NCBI GenBank assembly: GCA_024742485.1
Contig: JANSYK010000001.1
Span: 2,356,001-2,420,000, forward strand
Direction: 5' to 3'
Source of the DNA: Alphaproteobacteria bacterium
GTDB taxonomy: Bacteria > Pseudomonadota > Alphaproteobacteria > Rhizobiales > Rhizobiaceae
Length of the DNA stretch: 64,000 nucleotides
Below are positions 28,401-39,288 of this stretch, in pieces. The position numbers were made by a program, and so were the translations under genes. Below the pieces are notes generated by a model. The model searched no databases, was not told the DNA's origin, and was given only the letters and a program-made list of their open reading frames with translations. How positions within the stretch are numbered: the first letter of the stretch is position 1; every line of letters starts with the position of its first letter.

Positions 28401-29762
28401 TCAGTCCCTGTCGGTTGCAATGCCGTCATCGAAGACAATACCGTGACGCTTGATCTTGTCATAAAGGCCTTTGCGGGAGATCCCGAAAGCCTCGTAGACC
28501 GGTTTCAACTGGCCATTGTGTCGGGACAACTCGGCTTCGATCGCGGCTTTTTCGAATGCCGCCACCCGGTTGGCGAGGTTCGATGACGGATCAGACGCCG
28601 ACTCGGTTTCGACGTCAGACCCGCTCCACATGCCAAGCACGAACCGGTCGGCGAAATTGCGCAGCTCGCGCACATTGCCGGGCCAGTCGCGCATCAGCAA
28701 CTCGGCCTCCAGTTCCGGGCTGATATCCGGAATCTCCCGCCGGTAACGGGCGCGCGCATCACGCGCCAGGTGGAAAAACAACAGGGAAATATCGTCCTTG
28801 CGGGCACGCAGCGGCGGAATCTCGAGAGTAATCACATTGAGGCGATAATAGAGATCGGGCCGGAACGTTCCCTTTGATCCTTCCTTTTCCAGATCGAATT
28901 TGGTCGCCGCAACGAATCGCACATCCAGGGGGATGGTCTGATTGGAGCCGAGCCGCTCGATACTGCGCTGTTCGATCGTCCGCAGCAACTTGGCCTGAAG
29001 ATCAAGCGGCATCGATTCGATTTCATCAAGAAAAACCGTACCGCCCTCGGCGTGCTCCAGCTTTCCGATCCTCTGTTTCTGGGCGCCGGTGAACGCGCCC
29101 GGCTCGTGACCAAACAATTCGGATTCAAAAATATCCGCCGGAAGGGCAGCGCAATTGATGGCGACAAAGTTGCCCTCCCTCCGCGGCCCGTAATCATGCA
29201 ATGCCCGCGCCACCACCTCCTTGCCGGACCCGGTCTCGCCGACGACCAGGACATCCGCGTCGGTCTCGGCCACAGCAGCGATCTGGCCACGCAACCGGAT
29301 TATCGCCGCCGACCGTCCGACCAGGCGCTGGGTCAGATCGTTGCGCTGATCGAGCTCGGTGCGCAGGGTCCGGTTTTCCAGAACCAGCCGACGTTTTTCC
29401 AGCGCCCGTTCGATCACCGCAGAAAGACGAGACACGGCAAAGGGTTTTTCGATGAAATCATAGGCGCCGCTGCGCATCGCCTCGACGGCCAGATCAACGT
29501 CGCCGTGGCCGGTGATGAGAATGACAGGGATCGACGGATCAATCGCCAGAATTTTCTTCAGCAAGATCAATCCATCATCGCCCGGCATCCGGATATCGGA
29601 AACAACGACGCCATATTCATCGCGTCCAAGAGCATCCAGCACTGGCGCGGCACGCTGATGGACGACGACATCCAGGCCTTCCAGTTCCAGACCCTGCGCC
29701 AGCGCATGGCGCAGATCGTCATCATCATCGACCAAGTGAATAAGGGGCGTGTTGCTGCTCAC
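28401..29762 (-). CDS. dctD: Sigma-54-dependent response regulator (DctD-like)
   Basis: Receiver VDDDDDLRHAL, GETGSGKEVVARALHDYGPR, FGHEPGAFTGA (GAFTGA sigma-54 contact), C-terminal Fis HTH. Confidence 0.9.
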   Translation of the reverse strand: MSSNTPLIHLVDDDDDLRHALAQGLELEGLDVVVHQRAAPVLDALGRDEYGVVVSDIRMPGDDGLILLKKILAIDPSIPVILITGHGDVDLAVEAMRSGAYDFIEKPFAVSRLSAVIERALEKRRLVLENRTLRTELDQRNDLTQRLVGRSAAIIRLRGQIAAVAETDADVLVVGETGSGKEVVARALHDYGPRREGNFVAINCAALPADIFESELFGHEPGAFTGAQKQRIGKLEHAEGGTVFLDEIESMPLDLQAKLLRTIEQRSIERLGSNQTIPLDVRFVAATKFDLEKEGSKGTFRPDLYYRLNVITLEIPPLRARKDDISLLFFHLARDARARYRREIPDISPELEAELLMRDWPGNVRELRNFADRFVLGMWSGSDVETESASDPSSNLANRVAAFEKAAIEAELSRHNGQLKPVYEAFGISRKGLYDKIKRHGIVFDDGIATDRD

Positions 29763-29769
29763 CGATCGA

Positions 29770-31521
29770 TCACTCCGCTGCCAGGCTTTCGGTTTCGGCC
29801 ACTTTCAACCGGACGGCAAACCGCGCCCCACCATGCTCGCTCGCCTCCAGATCGATGCGACCGCCAAAATCGTGAACGATGCTGCTGACGATGGACAGGC
29901 CGATCCCGATACCGGAGCCGACATCCTTGGTCGTGAAAAACGGATCGAAAACCTTTGCGCGCATATCTTCCGGAATACCAGGACCGTTGTCCTCGACCCG
30001 CACGACAATCTCTTCCGGGCGCTCCTGAACCGAAATCCACACGCATCCCTGCTCGCAATCCTCCACGGCGTCGACCGCATTGTTGATCAGATTGACGAAA
30101 ACCTGCGACAGGCGGATGTGACCACCCAGCACGTGATACGGCGCGTCAGAGGCGCCACGCTGCAAAAGCACACCGGCCTTGCGGGCACGCGGCTGAACAA
30201 GCTGCAGGGATTCATCGAGAACCGGGCCAAGCGGCACGGCGCTGGTCTTGTTGCCGGGTTTGCGCGAAAAGGACAGAAGACTGCGCGACAGGCCCGCCAT
30301 GCGATCGACGAGGCCGCCGATCCGGGTGAGATTGTCGCCGACACTGTCCAATTTGCCCTTGTCCAGAAACCGTTTGGCATTGTCGGAATAGGTCCGCAAG
30401 GCCGCCAGGGGCTGGTTGAACTCATGGCTGAGCGCTGCCGACATTTGACCGAGCACGGCAAGCTTTGCGGCCTGCACCAGTTCGGCCTGCGTTTTGCGCA
30501 GCACGTCTTCGGTCTGACGGCGCTCCTCGATCTCATGGGACAGCGACAGATTGGTCTGGCTGAGCGCGCGGGTTCTTTCCCGAACAAGCCGCTCAAGCCG
30601 CAGCGCTGCTGCCCGGTCCTGGCGCATGCGCAGTGTGTTCGCCTCCCGCCTCTGGATGAAAAAGGCCATGACAGCGCCGAGCAACAGGCAGACCAGCGCG
30701 GCGATGACACCTCCGGTCCAGCGTGCGGTGGCCAGTGGTCGTTCATCGGACAGTACGTGCAACTCCCAGCCCAGCAGCGGCAGGGTTCGCGTCACATCCC
30801 CATGGGGGATCTGGTCACCGCCCAGGAACATGCGTCGGGCCGATGTCGCTCCGGACATCAATGTCGACGCCGGTTTCAGCCGCCAGGCCGGACGGTTGGT
30901 CAAGAAGACGAGGCCGCTCCGGTCGGTCACGAAAATCGGGTTCGTCGACAGCGACCAGGTTGCCTCCACCGGGTCGAAATCGACATAGACGGCAAGAATG
31001 CCAAGCAATCTCCCATCGTCCCATACGCCGGAAGCAAATCCGTAGATCCTCTCACCGCTTTCCAGCGATATCGCCTGCCGCCCGAGCCTGCCCTGCCGGG
31101 CCGCTGTCAGCAATTGACCCTGCGCTGAAATATCCTCGGCAAACAGATCGTGGGCGGTCGCCAGCACGCGCCCGTCGGGATACAGGAAGGCAACCTCCTT
31201 GGCGCCGGACATGCCATGAATTTCAATCGCCTTGCGCCGTGCTGCACCATCATCGACGCCGCCACTCCGGAACAGTGTCAGGACGGATGCCTCGCGTGAC
31301 AGCAATGGCGGCAACAATCGGTACTTGTCGAGGATGCCCGTTAGCGCTTCTGCCTGAACGGCCAGCGTTTCGGCCGCCTTGGCCTGCAACTGCCGCTCGG
31401 CCTGCTCGCGCCAGAGTTCGGCGCTGATCACGATCGCCGCGGCACTCACTGCCACAAACAGGCACGCCGCGATGATGCGTGTCCGGCGGAAAGATCCACG
31501 AATTTCGGCGCCACGTGTCAT
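29770..31521 (-). CDS. dctB: Sensor histidine kinase (DctB-like)
   Basis: Periplasmic Cache-like region, [21 protein letters not shown]-box, [20 protein letters not shown]; adjacent to dctD. Confidence 0.88.
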   Translation of the reverse strand: MTRGAEIRGSFRRTRIIAACLFVAVSAAAIVISAELWREQAERQLQAKAAETLAVQAEALTGILDKYRLLPPLLSREASVLTLFRSGGVDDGAARRKAIEIHGMSGAKEVAFLYPDGRVLATAHDLFAEDISAQGQLLTAARQGRLGRQAISLESGERIYGFASGVWDDGRLLGILAVYVDFDPVEATWSLSTNPIFVTDRSGLVFLTNRPAWRLKPASTLMSGATSARRMFLGGDQIPHGDVTRTLPLLGWELHVLSDERPLATARWTGGVIAALVCLLLGAVMAFFIQRREANTLRMRQDRAAALRLERLVRERTRALSQTNLSLSHEIEERRQTEDVLRKTQAELVQAAKLAVLGQMSAALSHEFNQPLAALRTYSDNAKRFLDKGKLDSVGDNLTRIGGLVDRMAGLSRSLLSFSRKPGNKTSAVPLGPVLDESLQLVQPRARKAGVLLQRGASDAPYHVLGGHIRLSQVFVNLINNAVDAVEDCEQGCVWISVQERPEEIVVRVEDNGPGIPEDMRAKVFDPFFTTKDVGSGIGIGLSIVSSIVHDFGGRIDLEASEHGGARFAVRLKVAETESLAAE

Positions 31522-31553
31522 GGCGTCAGATTATGCAGGTTTTGAACCATGGT

Positions 31554-32648
31554 CTAGCGACGCTCCGAAAGGGTGCGTTGACCGATTGCCACCGTCTTGA
31601 TCAATGCGAAGAGGGACAGACCCTCACGGATCCCCAACTCATCATGGGCCTGCCGCGTGATGCGGGCGCGCAATGCCTGTCCACCGGTTTCAAGAAGAAC
31701 TTCCACATAGGGACTGTCTTCAAGGGCGATCTGTTGAACAATCGCCGGCAGGATATTGCGAAAGCTGATCCCTCCGGGACGGTTCAGCGAAAGTGCCACG
31801 TCACGCGCCTTGATCCGCATGCGAACCCGCTCACCCTGCTGCAGCTTCGAATTGACAACCGTCAGCGCCGCTGCTCCGTCGAGCATGATCGTCTGCAGGC
31901 CGCTATTCGGAGCGCGGTCCGCCACTGTACCGACCAGCAGTGAACTTGCCTCATGACGGCCGAGCGCCGGACCGAAATCAAGCCGGCTGAACATCTCGAT
32001 TGCGTCACCGGCACCAAGAACAGCACCTTCCGAGAGGACAACCAGCGTGTCGGCAAGGCGGGCCACCTCATCCATCTCGTGGCTGACATAGACAATCGGC
32101 AACCCGGTCACATCACGAATCTCTTCCAGATAGGGCAGGATCTCCCGCTTGCGTGCATTGTCCAGCGAGGCCAGCGGCTCGTCCATCAGCAGAAGGTCTG
32201 GATCGGACAGCAGCGCCCGGCCAATGGCGACACGTTGCTTTTCGCCGCCGGACAGGCCGGCCGGATAGCGCTCCAGCAAACCGTCGATCCCGAGCAGATC
32301 AGCGATGCGGTCAAAATCGACGGAGGCCTTGCGCTTGCCCGCCCAGCGGCCATAGGTCAGGTTCCGTCTTACGGTCATGTGGGGAAAAAGCCGCGCATCC
32401 TGAAAGACCATTCCCACCCGGCGCTGATGAGACGGCAGGTCGATCCCCTCGGCCCTGTCCAGCAGCACCCGGCCGCCGGCGACAATCCGCCCGGTGTCGG
32501 GCCTTGCCAGTCCGGCGATCATTTTCAGGATCGTCGTCTTGCCCGCCCCGGAGTGTCCGAACAGTGCGGTGATGCCGGGTCCGGCGATAAATTGTGCCTG
32601 CAGATCGAAGGCGCCAACCCGTGAGCGAAGGGAAACTTCCAGGCTCAT
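31554..32648 (-). CDS. modC: Molybdenum ABC transporter ATP-binding protein
   Basis: [38 protein letters not shown]-terminal mop-like domain; next to modBA. Confidence 0.93.
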   Translation of the reverse strand: MSLEVSLRSRVGAFDLQAQFIAGPGITALFGHSGAGKTTILKMIAGLARPDTGRIVAGGRVLLDRAEGIDLPSHQRRVGMVFQDARLFPHMTVRRNLTYGRWAGKRKASVDFDRIADLLGIDGLLERYPAGLSGGEKQRVAIGRALLSDPDLLLMDEPLASLDNARKREILPYLEEIRDVTGLPIVYVSHEMDEVARLADTLVVLSEGAVLGAGDAIEMFSRLDFGPALGRHEASSLLVGTVADRAPNSGLQTIMLDGAAALTVVNSKLQQGERVRMRIKARDVALSLNRPGGISFRNILPAIVQQIALEDSPYVEVLLETGGQALRARITRQAHDELGIREGLSLFALIKTVAIGQRTLSERR

Positions 32649-33331
32649 TGCTGCCCCCAGCGTCGGATCCGCCGGCCGATCCATTCGGCCAGCAAGACCG
32701 ATCCGATCGCCAGACCGGCGGAGATCGATATCATCACGGCAACCGCCTGATCGCCGGTCGGGCTCTGCAACAGCGAATAGATGGCCAGAGACAAGGTCTG
32801 TGTTTCTCCGGGAATATTCGAAACAAAGGTGATCGTAGCGCCGAATTCCCCGAGCGCCTTGGCAAATCCAAGTACGGCTCCGGCGAGAACACCCGGCAGG
32901 ACAAGCGGAAACGTCACCGTCACGAATTGGGTCAGGCGCGTTGCGCCAAGCGTGTCGGCTGCTTCCTCAAGACCCCTGTCCAAATTTTCAATGGCAAGTC
33001 GCATCGGCCGAACCAAAAGTGGGAAAGCCATGACACCGGCGGCCAGCGCCGCACCGGTCCACTGGAAGGCAAGCTCTAGCCCGATGCCGTGCAATGCGTG
33101 CCCCAGATAGCCGTTGCGTCCGAAAACGACCAGCAGCAGATAACCGGTCACCACCGGCGGCATCACGAGCGGAAGGGTGATCAATGCCTGTAACAGGCTT
33201 TTGCCGAAAAAGTCGCGCCGGGCCAGGAGCCATGCCACGCCAAACGCCAGCGGCAGCGAAAACACCATCGCAATCGCCGCGACCTTCAGCGAAAGAAGAA
33301 CGATTTCGAGCGCGGCGCTACCCGTCATCAA
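32645..33331 (-). CDS. modB: Molybdate ABC transporter permease
   Basis: EEAADTLGATRLTQFVTVTFPLVLPGVLAG, GEFGATITFVSNIPGETQTL. Confidence 0.94.
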   Translation of the reverse strand: MMTGSAALEIVLLSLKVAAIAMVFSLPLAFGVAWLLARRDFFGKSLLQALITLPLVMPPVVTGYLLLVVFGRNGYLGHALHGIGLELAFQWTGAALAAGVMAFPLLVRPMRLAIENLDRGLEEAADTLGATRLTQFVTVTFPLVLPGVLAGAVLGFAKALGEFGATITFVSNIPGETQTLSLAIYSLLQSPTGDQAVAVMISISAGLAIGSVLLAEWIGRRIRRWGQQ

Positions 33332-34118
33332 TCACATTATCCGTTTCGTTCGGCGGCACGGTAAATCCGAACGGTGTCAACGCACCTGCCCGCGCCTCTT
33401 CAAGCAAAAATGACAGAAAGGATCGCGCGTCATCACCCGCTCCCTTCGTTAATGCCACAGGATAGCGTATTGGCAAATGGCTGGTTGGAGGAAACGCGAA
33501 GACAATGGCGAGTTCATTCTGCATCGCCGCATCGGACCGGTAGACAATTGCGCCCGAAACATCGCCCCGCGCGGCCATTGCAAGCGCCACCCGCACATTC
33601 TCGCCAAAGGCAGCATTTTCTTTGACATCGTCCCACATGCCCATCGACCGGAGCGCCTGCCTGGCGTAAATGCCTGCCGGAACGTGGTTCGGGTCGCCCA
33701 TCGCGAAGCGATCGGCCTGCAGCGTGTCCGGCATGGCCTTGCTGGTCGCCTGACCGTCCCCGGCCTTCTGGACGATCACCAGGGAATTGCCGGCGGCCAC
33801 AGCCCGGCTTTCCCGATCGATCAGATCACGCGCAGCAAGATAATCCATCCAGTCCGGGCTGGCGGACAGAAACATTTCAGCCGGAGCACCTGCCTCGATC
33901 TGCCGTGCAAGAGTGCCTGAGCTCGCCAGGGAGACCACCACCCGTTCACCGGTCTGATCATGATATTTGTCAGCGAGGGCTTCGACAGCATCTTTCATGC
34001 TGGCCGCGGCGAAGACCAGAATCCGGTCGCTGGCGGCAGCCGAAAAACTTGAAAGGACCACCGCCAGAAACAACACGGCAGATCGCAGATGCAATTCGAG
34101 TTTCCGATGGTGTTTCAC
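33318..34118 (-). CDS. modA: Molybdate ABC transporter substrate-binding protein
   Basis: ILVFAAASMKDAVEALADKYHDQTGERVVVSLASSGTLARQIEAGAPAEMFLSAS. Confidence 0.94.
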   Translation of the reverse strand: MKHHRKLELHLRSAVLFLAVVLSSFSAAASDRILVFAAASMKDAVEALADKYHDQTGERVVVSLASSGTLARQIEAGAPAEMFLSASPDWMDYLAARDLIDRESRAVAAGNSLVIVQKAGDGQATSKAMPDTLQADRFAMGDPNHVPAGIYARQALRSMGMWDDVKENAAFGENVRVALAMAARGDVSGAIVYRSDAAMQNELAIVFAFPPTSHLPIRYPVALTKGAGDDARSFLSFLLEEARAGALTPFGFTVPPNETDNVIDDG

Positions 34119-34221
34119 GGACTAAACCCGGGGTCAGGACTCAATAATCGAATTCTGACCCTAAGGCGGGTGCGGCCCGTTGAAAACCCGAAAATCCGGA
34201 TCGGAATGTACGCTATTCGGT

Positions 34222-34923
34222 CTAGGCGCTGGCGGCGGCAACCGTGGCTTCGATATGATCGACCAACGGGTCCGGCAGTCCCAGGCGGCCGGCCAGCATG
34301 TCAAGATAGCCACGCTCGGCACGGCTGTCCGGATCGATCGCCAGGCGCGAAGCAGTGTAGACCTCGACGCGCTGCTCTTCGCTGCGAGCAGCGGCAATGA
34401 TTTCGGAAAGGTCGGTTGGGTCGGCAAGTTCGGCATCGATGAAAGCCTGTGCCTCCGTATCCACACCCGACACCGAGAGCTTGTCGGCAATTTTCGCGCG
34501 CTCGGAATCATCCACATGGCCATCACTGCGAGCGGCGGCAATCATCGCGCGAACCAGCGCCAGCGCAAAATCGCTGTCGACCTGTCCAGCATCAAGGTCG
34601 AAACCCGTATCCTGAGGCGCCGGAAGAGCTTCCGGTTCCATCGGCGGTGGCGTGTTCGAATCCGGCGCCTTGCCGGCCTTGTAGTTCTTGTAGGCGTGAT
34701 AGCCGAGCCCGGCCACGGCCGCGATACCGCCGAGTTTCAGCGCCGAACCTGTGAGCGAACGTCCGGTGCTCGTGCCGAGCAGAACCGCGGCAAGGGCACC
34801 CGTTGCCAGCGGATTGTCCTTGGCAAGCTGGACCGCCTGCCCGGCCTTGCCGCGCACCGTATCGTCGGTGCCGGGAACCTTGGAGCCGAGAAGCTGGTCA
34901 AGAAGCTGTTTGGGATCGAACAT
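34222..34923 (-). CDS. DUF533 / TerB-like tellurite-resistance family protein
   Basis: MFDPKQLLDQLLG N-terminus, VAGLGYHAYKNYKAG, C-terminal helical TerB-like domain. Confidence 0.8.
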   Translation of the reverse strand: MFDPKQLLDQLLGSKVPGTDDTVRGKAGQAVQLAKDNPLATGALAAVLLGTSTGRSLTGSALKLGGIAAVAGLGYHAYKNYKAGKAPDSNTPPPMEPEALPAPQDTGFDLDAGQVDSDFALALVRAMIAAARSDGHVDDSERAKIADKLSVSGVDTEAQAFIDAELADPTDLSEIIAAARSEEQRVEVYTASRLAIDPDSRAERGYLDMLAGRLGLPDPLVDHIEATVAAASA

Positions 34924-35003
34924 GTGCGGTCACCTTTCCGTGCAATGTGTTTCACACGAAATAGGCACCGGTTCACCGGTTTTCAAACCGGTCAGATTGT
35001 CGC

Positions 35004-35642
35004 TTATTTGCCGAGGCGGCTGGCCTCCGAAGCCAGCGCTGTGATGCCGTCCCAGTCACCAGCTTCGACGAGCCCCTTCGGCGCCACCCACGAACCGCCC
35101 ACGCAGATCACATTGGGCAGCGAAAGATAGTCCATTGCCGTATCGGCTGTTATACCGCCGGTGGGGCAGAAGCTGATGCCGCCGAGCGGCGAGGAAAGGG
35201 ATTTCAGATAGGCGGCACCGCCGGCCTGCTCGGCCGGAAAGAACTTCAAAACCGCATAGCCTTCTTCCCGCAGCGCCATGGCTTCGCTGGGTGTTGCCGC
35301 GCCCGGCAGCATCGGTACAGACGAACGGCGGGCCGCATCCAGCAATTCCTGGGTGGTGCCGGGGCTGACGATGAAGGTCGATCCGGCCTCGACGGCGGCG
35401 TCGAATTGACGGGCATTGAGGATTGTCCCGGCACCGACATGGGCGCCCTCTACCTCGTCCGCCACGGCCTTGATGGCGTCCAGCGCCGCTTCGGTGCGCA
35501 AGGTGATCTCGATGGCCTTCAGCCCGCCGGCCACCAGAGCCTGTGCCAATGGTATGGCCGTCGCCACCCGGTCGACCACGAGGACCGGGACAACCGGTTG
35601 AAGTTGCAGGATGGAAAGCAGTTTTTCGGTTTTCTTGCCCAT
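35004..35642 (-). CDS. eda: 2-dehydro-3-deoxy-phosphogluconate (KDPG/KHG) aldolase
   Basis: [61 protein letters not shown]. Confidence 0.92.
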   Translation of the reverse strand: MGKKTEKLLSILQLQPVVPVLVVDRVATAIPLAQALVAGGLKAIEITLRTEAALDAIKAVADEVEGAHVGAGTILNARQFDAAVEAGSTFIVSPGTTQELLDAARRSSVPMLPGAATPSEAMALREEGYAVLKFFPAEQAGGAAYLKSLSSPLGGISFCPTGGITADTAMDYLSLPNVICVGGSWVAPKGLVEAGDWDGITALASEASRLGK

Positions 35643-35771
35643 ATCGCACCATTTGCCGGAATTCTTCAGCGCTCGATTAACGCGCGTGCTGCCGCTTGTC
35701 CACATGACCGGTGCATTATTGCGCGTTCAAAGGTGACAATCGAAATATTGCACAGCCCGGCGCAACGCGAT

Positions 35772-36725
35772 ATGGCCTCGTTCATGACAATAGCTGAACC
35801 CAACTCCGACACCGGATCGGCAGGTTTTCTTGTTGCAGCCCTGTATCATTTCACACCGCTGCCGCATTTTGCATCGTTGCAGAAACCGCTTCAGGAGGTC
35901 TGTGACCGTCACGGCGTGAAGGGCACATTGCTGCTGGCCGATGAAGGCATCAACGGAACGATCTCCGGCACCGACCAAGGCATTGCCGAAGTCCTGGCCC
36001 ATTTGCGTTCGCTATCACCCTTTGCCGATCTTGAACACAAGGAAAGCCGGGCGCAAACCATGCCCTTCAACCGCATGAAGGTTCGCCTCAAAAAGGAAAT
36101 CGTCACCATGGGGGTCGACAATATCGACCCGCTGGAAAGCGTTGGAACCTATGTAGATCCACAGGATTGGAACGCCCTGATCAGCGACCCCGATACGATC
36201 GTCATCGATACGCGCAATGACTACGAGACGGCAATCGGCCAGTTCGAGGGCGCGATTGACCCGAAAACAAAGTCATTCCGTGAATTTCCGGACTGGGTCC
36301 GTAACAAGGCGGACTTGTCAAAAAAACCCAAAATCGCCATGTACTGCACCGGCGGCATCCGCTGCGAGAAGGCAACCGCCTTCATGAAGGCGGAGGGCTT
36401 CGAGGATGTCTTTCATCTGAAGGGCGGCATATTGAAATATCTGGAGCAGGTCACGCCGGAGGAAAGCCTGTGGGAGGGCGCCTGTTTCGTCTTTGACGAG
36501 CGTGTGTCGGTGACCCATGGGCTGCATGAGGGTGAACACCGGCTCTGCCATGCCTGCCGCTACCCGCTCACGCCGGAGGAAACCCGAAGCCCGCTTTTCG
36601 AGGAAGGCGTATCGTGCCCCTATTGCCATGCGGACCGCAGCGAGGCGGACCGCGCCCGCTATCGCGAGCGCCAGAAACAGATTGCCCTCGCCCGCAAACG
36701 GGGCAAGGAGCATTTGGGCAGCTGA
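35772..36725 (+). CDS. trhO: tRNA uridine(34) hydroxylase / rhodanese-related protein (TrhO/YceA)
   Basis: [37 protein letters not shown] rhodanese Cys loop, C-terminal Cys-rich motif. Confidence 0.92.
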   Translation: MASFMTIAEPNSDTGSAGFLVAALYHFTPLPHFASLQKPLQEVCDRHGVKGTLLLADEGINGTISGTDQGIAEVLAHLRSLSPFADLEHKESRAQTMPFNRMKVRLKKEIVTMGVDNIDPLESVGTYVDPQDWNALISDPDTIVIDTRNDYETAIGQFEGAIDPKTKSFREFPDWVRNKADLSKKPKIAMYCTGGIRCEKATAFMKAEGFEDVFHLKGGILKYLEQVTPEESLWEGACFVFDERVSVTHGLHEGEHRLCHACRYPLTPEETRSPLFEEGVSCPYCHADRSEADRARYRERQKQIALARKRGKEHLGS

Positions 36726-36769
36726 GCCTGTCGGGCAGATACCGGCCTGGCCGGCCGTGATCGCCTGAC

Positions 36770-36790
36770 CGGGCGGCCCTTGGCCGCCCG
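36770..36790. terminator. Hairpin between convergent trhO and Fe-binding protein genes
   Basis: CGGGCGGCC-ctt-GGCCGCCCG, 9-bp stem. Confidence 0.65.
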
Positions 36791-36806
36791 ACCTGTCTCT
36801 CGCAGG

Positions 36807-37832
36807 TCAGTTGTTGAAGCCGACCTTGTCGACAAGAACAGACGCTGCCTTGCGGTTCTTCGCGATCTCGTCCAGCGCCAGGCTGTCGGGCTTGATCGCA
36901 CCGAATGACTGAACGATATCGGAGGTCTTTGCCTTCGGGTCGACCGGATATTCAAAGACCTGTTCGGCATAGATTTCCTGTCCCTTCGGACTGGCGAGAA
37001 ACTCCATCAGCTTGATGGCCGCATCCTTGTTGGGCGCGTGCTTGGCCAGGGCCATGCCGGAAATATTGACATGGGTTCCACGGTCGTCGGCATTCGGGAA
37101 CAGAACCTTGATGGACTTGGCCCACTCCTTCTGTTCCGGCTCTTTTTCATTGGTCTTCATCAATCCGACATAATAGGTGTTGCCGATCCCCAGATCGCAT
37201 TCACCGGCAAAGATGCCTTTCGCCTGGGCCCGGTCATTGCCGGCCGGCTTGCGCGCGAGATTGTCCTTCACCCCGCTCAGCCAGGCTTCCGCCTTGTCTT
37301 CTCCGAGATGCGCAATGACGGAGGCGATCATGCCGATATTGTAGACATGTTGACCGCTGCGAATGCAGATCTTGCCCTTCCATTTGGGATCGGCAAGCTC
37401 CTCATAGGTGATCGCGTCCTGTTCAACCCGATCGACCGACGCGTAGACAACGCGGCCCCGTGTCGTCAGACCGAACCAGTGGCCATCCGGGTCGCGATAA
37501 TTTTCTGGAATTGCTCCATTGATGGATGTGTTGTCGACCGGTTGCGTGACACCGTCTTCCTTGGCGCTGCTCAGCCGGCTGATATCCACCGTCAGGATCA
37601 CATCTGCGGGTGAATTCGCACCCTCGGCGGCCACGCGTTCGACAAGCCCCTTGTTCAGGAAAAGCACGTTGGTCTTGATGCCGGTTTCAGCCGTAAATGC
37701 ATCGAGCAGTGGTGCGATAAGATCCGGCTGACGATAGGAGTAAATGTTGACATCCTCTGCCAGTGCGGAGGTTCCGATCGAGAGCGCCACAACAGCAGCG
37801 GTTCCCAGGGTGCCGATTGATTTTGGATACAT
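36807..37832 (-). CDS. Fe(3+) ABC transporter substrate-binding protein (FutA/FbpA-like)
   Basis: EDVNIYSYRQPDLIAPLLDAFTAETGIKTNVLF, ADDRGTHVNISGMALAKHAPNKDAAIKLMEFL. Confidence 0.93.
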   Translation of the reverse strand: MYPKSIGTLGTAAVVALSIGTSALAEDVNIYSYRQPDLIAPLLDAFTAETGIKTNVLFLNKGLVERVAAEGANSPADVILTVDISRLSSAKEDGVTQPVDNTSINGAIPENYRDPDGHWFGLTTRGRVVYASVDRVEQDAITYEELADPKWKGKICIRSGQHVYNIGMIASVIAHLGEDKAEAWLSGVKDNLARKPAGNDRAQAKGIFAGECDLGIGNTYYVGLMKTNEKEPEQKEWAKSIKVLFPNADDRGTHVNISGMALAKHAPNKDAAIKLMEFLASPKGQEIYAEQVFEYPVDPKAKTSDIVQSFGAIKPDSLALDEIAKNRKAASVLVDKVGFNN

Positions 37833-37939
37833 TTCCAAGCCTTTAGTACGAGAAATCTCTAAACATGATTGCTGTACTCCAATTAAAAGCAGGCTGGCAA
37901 GAGGCAATCGTAAAACTTGACAAAAAAAATCGAATTTAA

Positions 37940-37952
37940 TAGAACGATTCTA
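37940..37952. promoter_or_regulatory. Candidate Rrf2/RirA-type operator
   Basis: TAGAA-CGA-TTCTA within AATAGAACGATTCTAAA, 52 bp upstream of rirA-like ORF. Confidence 0.45.
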
Positions 37953-38003
37953 AATTCACTCCTGCCCGGGCCCGGATCCGGGTTCATAACAAGGCTCTAT
38001 TGC

Positions 38004-38459
38004 ATGCGCGTGACAAAGCAGACGAATTATGCCGTACGAATGCTGATGTATTGCGCCGCCGATCCGCGTGATCTGAGCAGAGTGCCCGATATTGCCAAGG
38101 CCTATGGTGTGTCGGAATTGTTTCTTTTCAAGATCCTGAAACCGCTGGTCAAGGCCGGCCTGATCCACACGGTGCGTGGTCGCAATGGCGGTATCCGCCT
38201 GGGCCGGCCAGCTGAAGAAATCACGCTGTTTGACGTCATTCGGGTCACCGAGGACAGTTTCGCCATGGCCGAGTGTTTTGAAAATGACGCCGCCGATTGT
38301 CCGCTTGTGAACAGTTGTGCGCTCAATTCGGCTTGGCGCGAGGCACTCGATGCGTTTCTGGCAGCGCTGGAAAACCACACGATTGCGGATCTGTCCGCAG
38401 CACGATTCAACATTGCCGGCCGTCTTGGCATCGGTGAGGAAATCAGGGCCGCCAGCTAA
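38004..38459 (+). CDS. rirA: Rrf2 family iron-responsive regulator (RirA-like)
   Basis: MRVTKQTNYAVRMLMYCAADPRDLSRVPDIAKAYGVSELFLFKILKPL; Cys cluster C-x5-7-C-x5-C. Confidence 0.87.
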   Translation: MRVTKQTNYAVRMLMYCAADPRDLSRVPDIAKAYGVSELFLFKILKPLVKAGLIHTVRGRNGGIRLGRPAEEITLFDVIRVTEDSFAMAECFENDAADCPLVNSCALNSAWREALDAFLAALENHTIADLSAARFNIAGRLGIGEEIRAAS

Positions 38460-38547
38460 AGGCCGCATCATACCATCATTGCTTTGGTGACGAATTGGAC
38501 TGAGCGCCCGTGTGACGCTTCGACACCGAAAGACGTGAAACGGTCTA
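38460..38547 (-). repeat. Divergent copy (D) of the dispersed intergenic element
   Basis: Minus strand begins TAGACCGTTTCACGT, same first 15 nt as copies A and B; rest weakly alignable. Confidence 0.45.
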
Positions 38548-38997
38548 TTCCGTGTCCGTTTTCTCGCCGCGCTCGTTGAGACGGTCGCGGCATGCCTGCC
38601 TGATGGCCTGCAACTCCGCCAATGTGTCACTGATCAGGACCTGTTTCTTTTCCAGGCCGACAATCGCCTTGCTTGTCTCTTCGATCACATATTGAAGTTG
38701 CCGGCTGTGGCCTTCCCCATGTTCCCCGTAGAGGTCAAGAAAATGACGGATCTGGGCCAGCGTTGATCCGAGTGCCTTGGCCCGCAGGATGAGCGCCAGG
38801 CGTCCCCGGTCACGACGCGTATAAACACGGCTCCCGTTCACCCGGGCAGGGTGAATCAGATCCTTGTTCTCGTAAAATCGGATTGTCCGTGTCGAAATCC
38901 CGAATTCGTTGGCCAGATCGGCAATGCCATACAGCTCCTGCCGATCTCCATGCTGATCGGCGTGCAGCAATTCTGCATCCGCCGGGGCCCGCTTCAT
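38545..38997 (-). CDS. MerR family transcriptional regulator
   Basis: YGIADLANEFGISTRTIRFYENKDLIHPARVNGSRVYTRRDRGRL. Confidence 0.93.
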   Translation of the reverse strand: MKRAPADAELLHADQHGDRQELYGIADLANEFGISTRTIRFYENKDLIHPARVNGSRVYTRRDRGRLALILRAKALGSTLAQIRHFLDLYGEHGEGHSRQLQYVIEETSKAIVGLEKKQVLISDTLAELQAIRQACRDRLNERGEKTDTE

Positions 38998-39000
38998 CAG

Positions 39001-39288
39001 CTAGAGCACCTGTCCCAGCTTCATGGCGACACCCATATCGCCTTCAACTTGCAACTTGCCCTGCATGAAGGCTGCCGTGGGATCAAGATCCCCGGATACC
39101 ATCGATTCCAGATCATCCAGGCTGACCTTGATGGTGCAATCGGCCTCCTGATCATCCGTACTGACGGTCTGATTGTCGACGATGACGACGCCGTCGTCAC
39201 CGCAATCGAATTTCACCACCTTGTCAAAGGCTCCGTTTTCGACCCTGTCTTTGATCGATGCGGCAATATCGGCAACACTCATGCTCAT
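39001..39288 (-). CDS. SCP2 sterol-binding domain protein
   Basis: DCTIKVSLDDLESMVSGDLDPTAAFMQGKLQVEGDMGVAMKL. Confidence 0.9.
   Translation of the reverse strand: MSMSVADIAASIKDRVENGAFDKVVKFDCGDDGVVIVDNQTVSTDDQEADCTIKVSLDDLESMVSGDLDPTAAFMQGKLQVEGDMGVAMKLGQVL

Noticed and set aside
29749-31128. 459-aa ORF antisense to dctB
   Set aside because: Antisense artefact; DctB motifs are clear on the other strand.
34131-34161. GGGTCAG...CTGACCC inverted repeat after modA
   Set aside because: 7-bp arms with a long spacer; looks familiar as a recurrent motif near gene ends but only one clear instance here, so not called an element.
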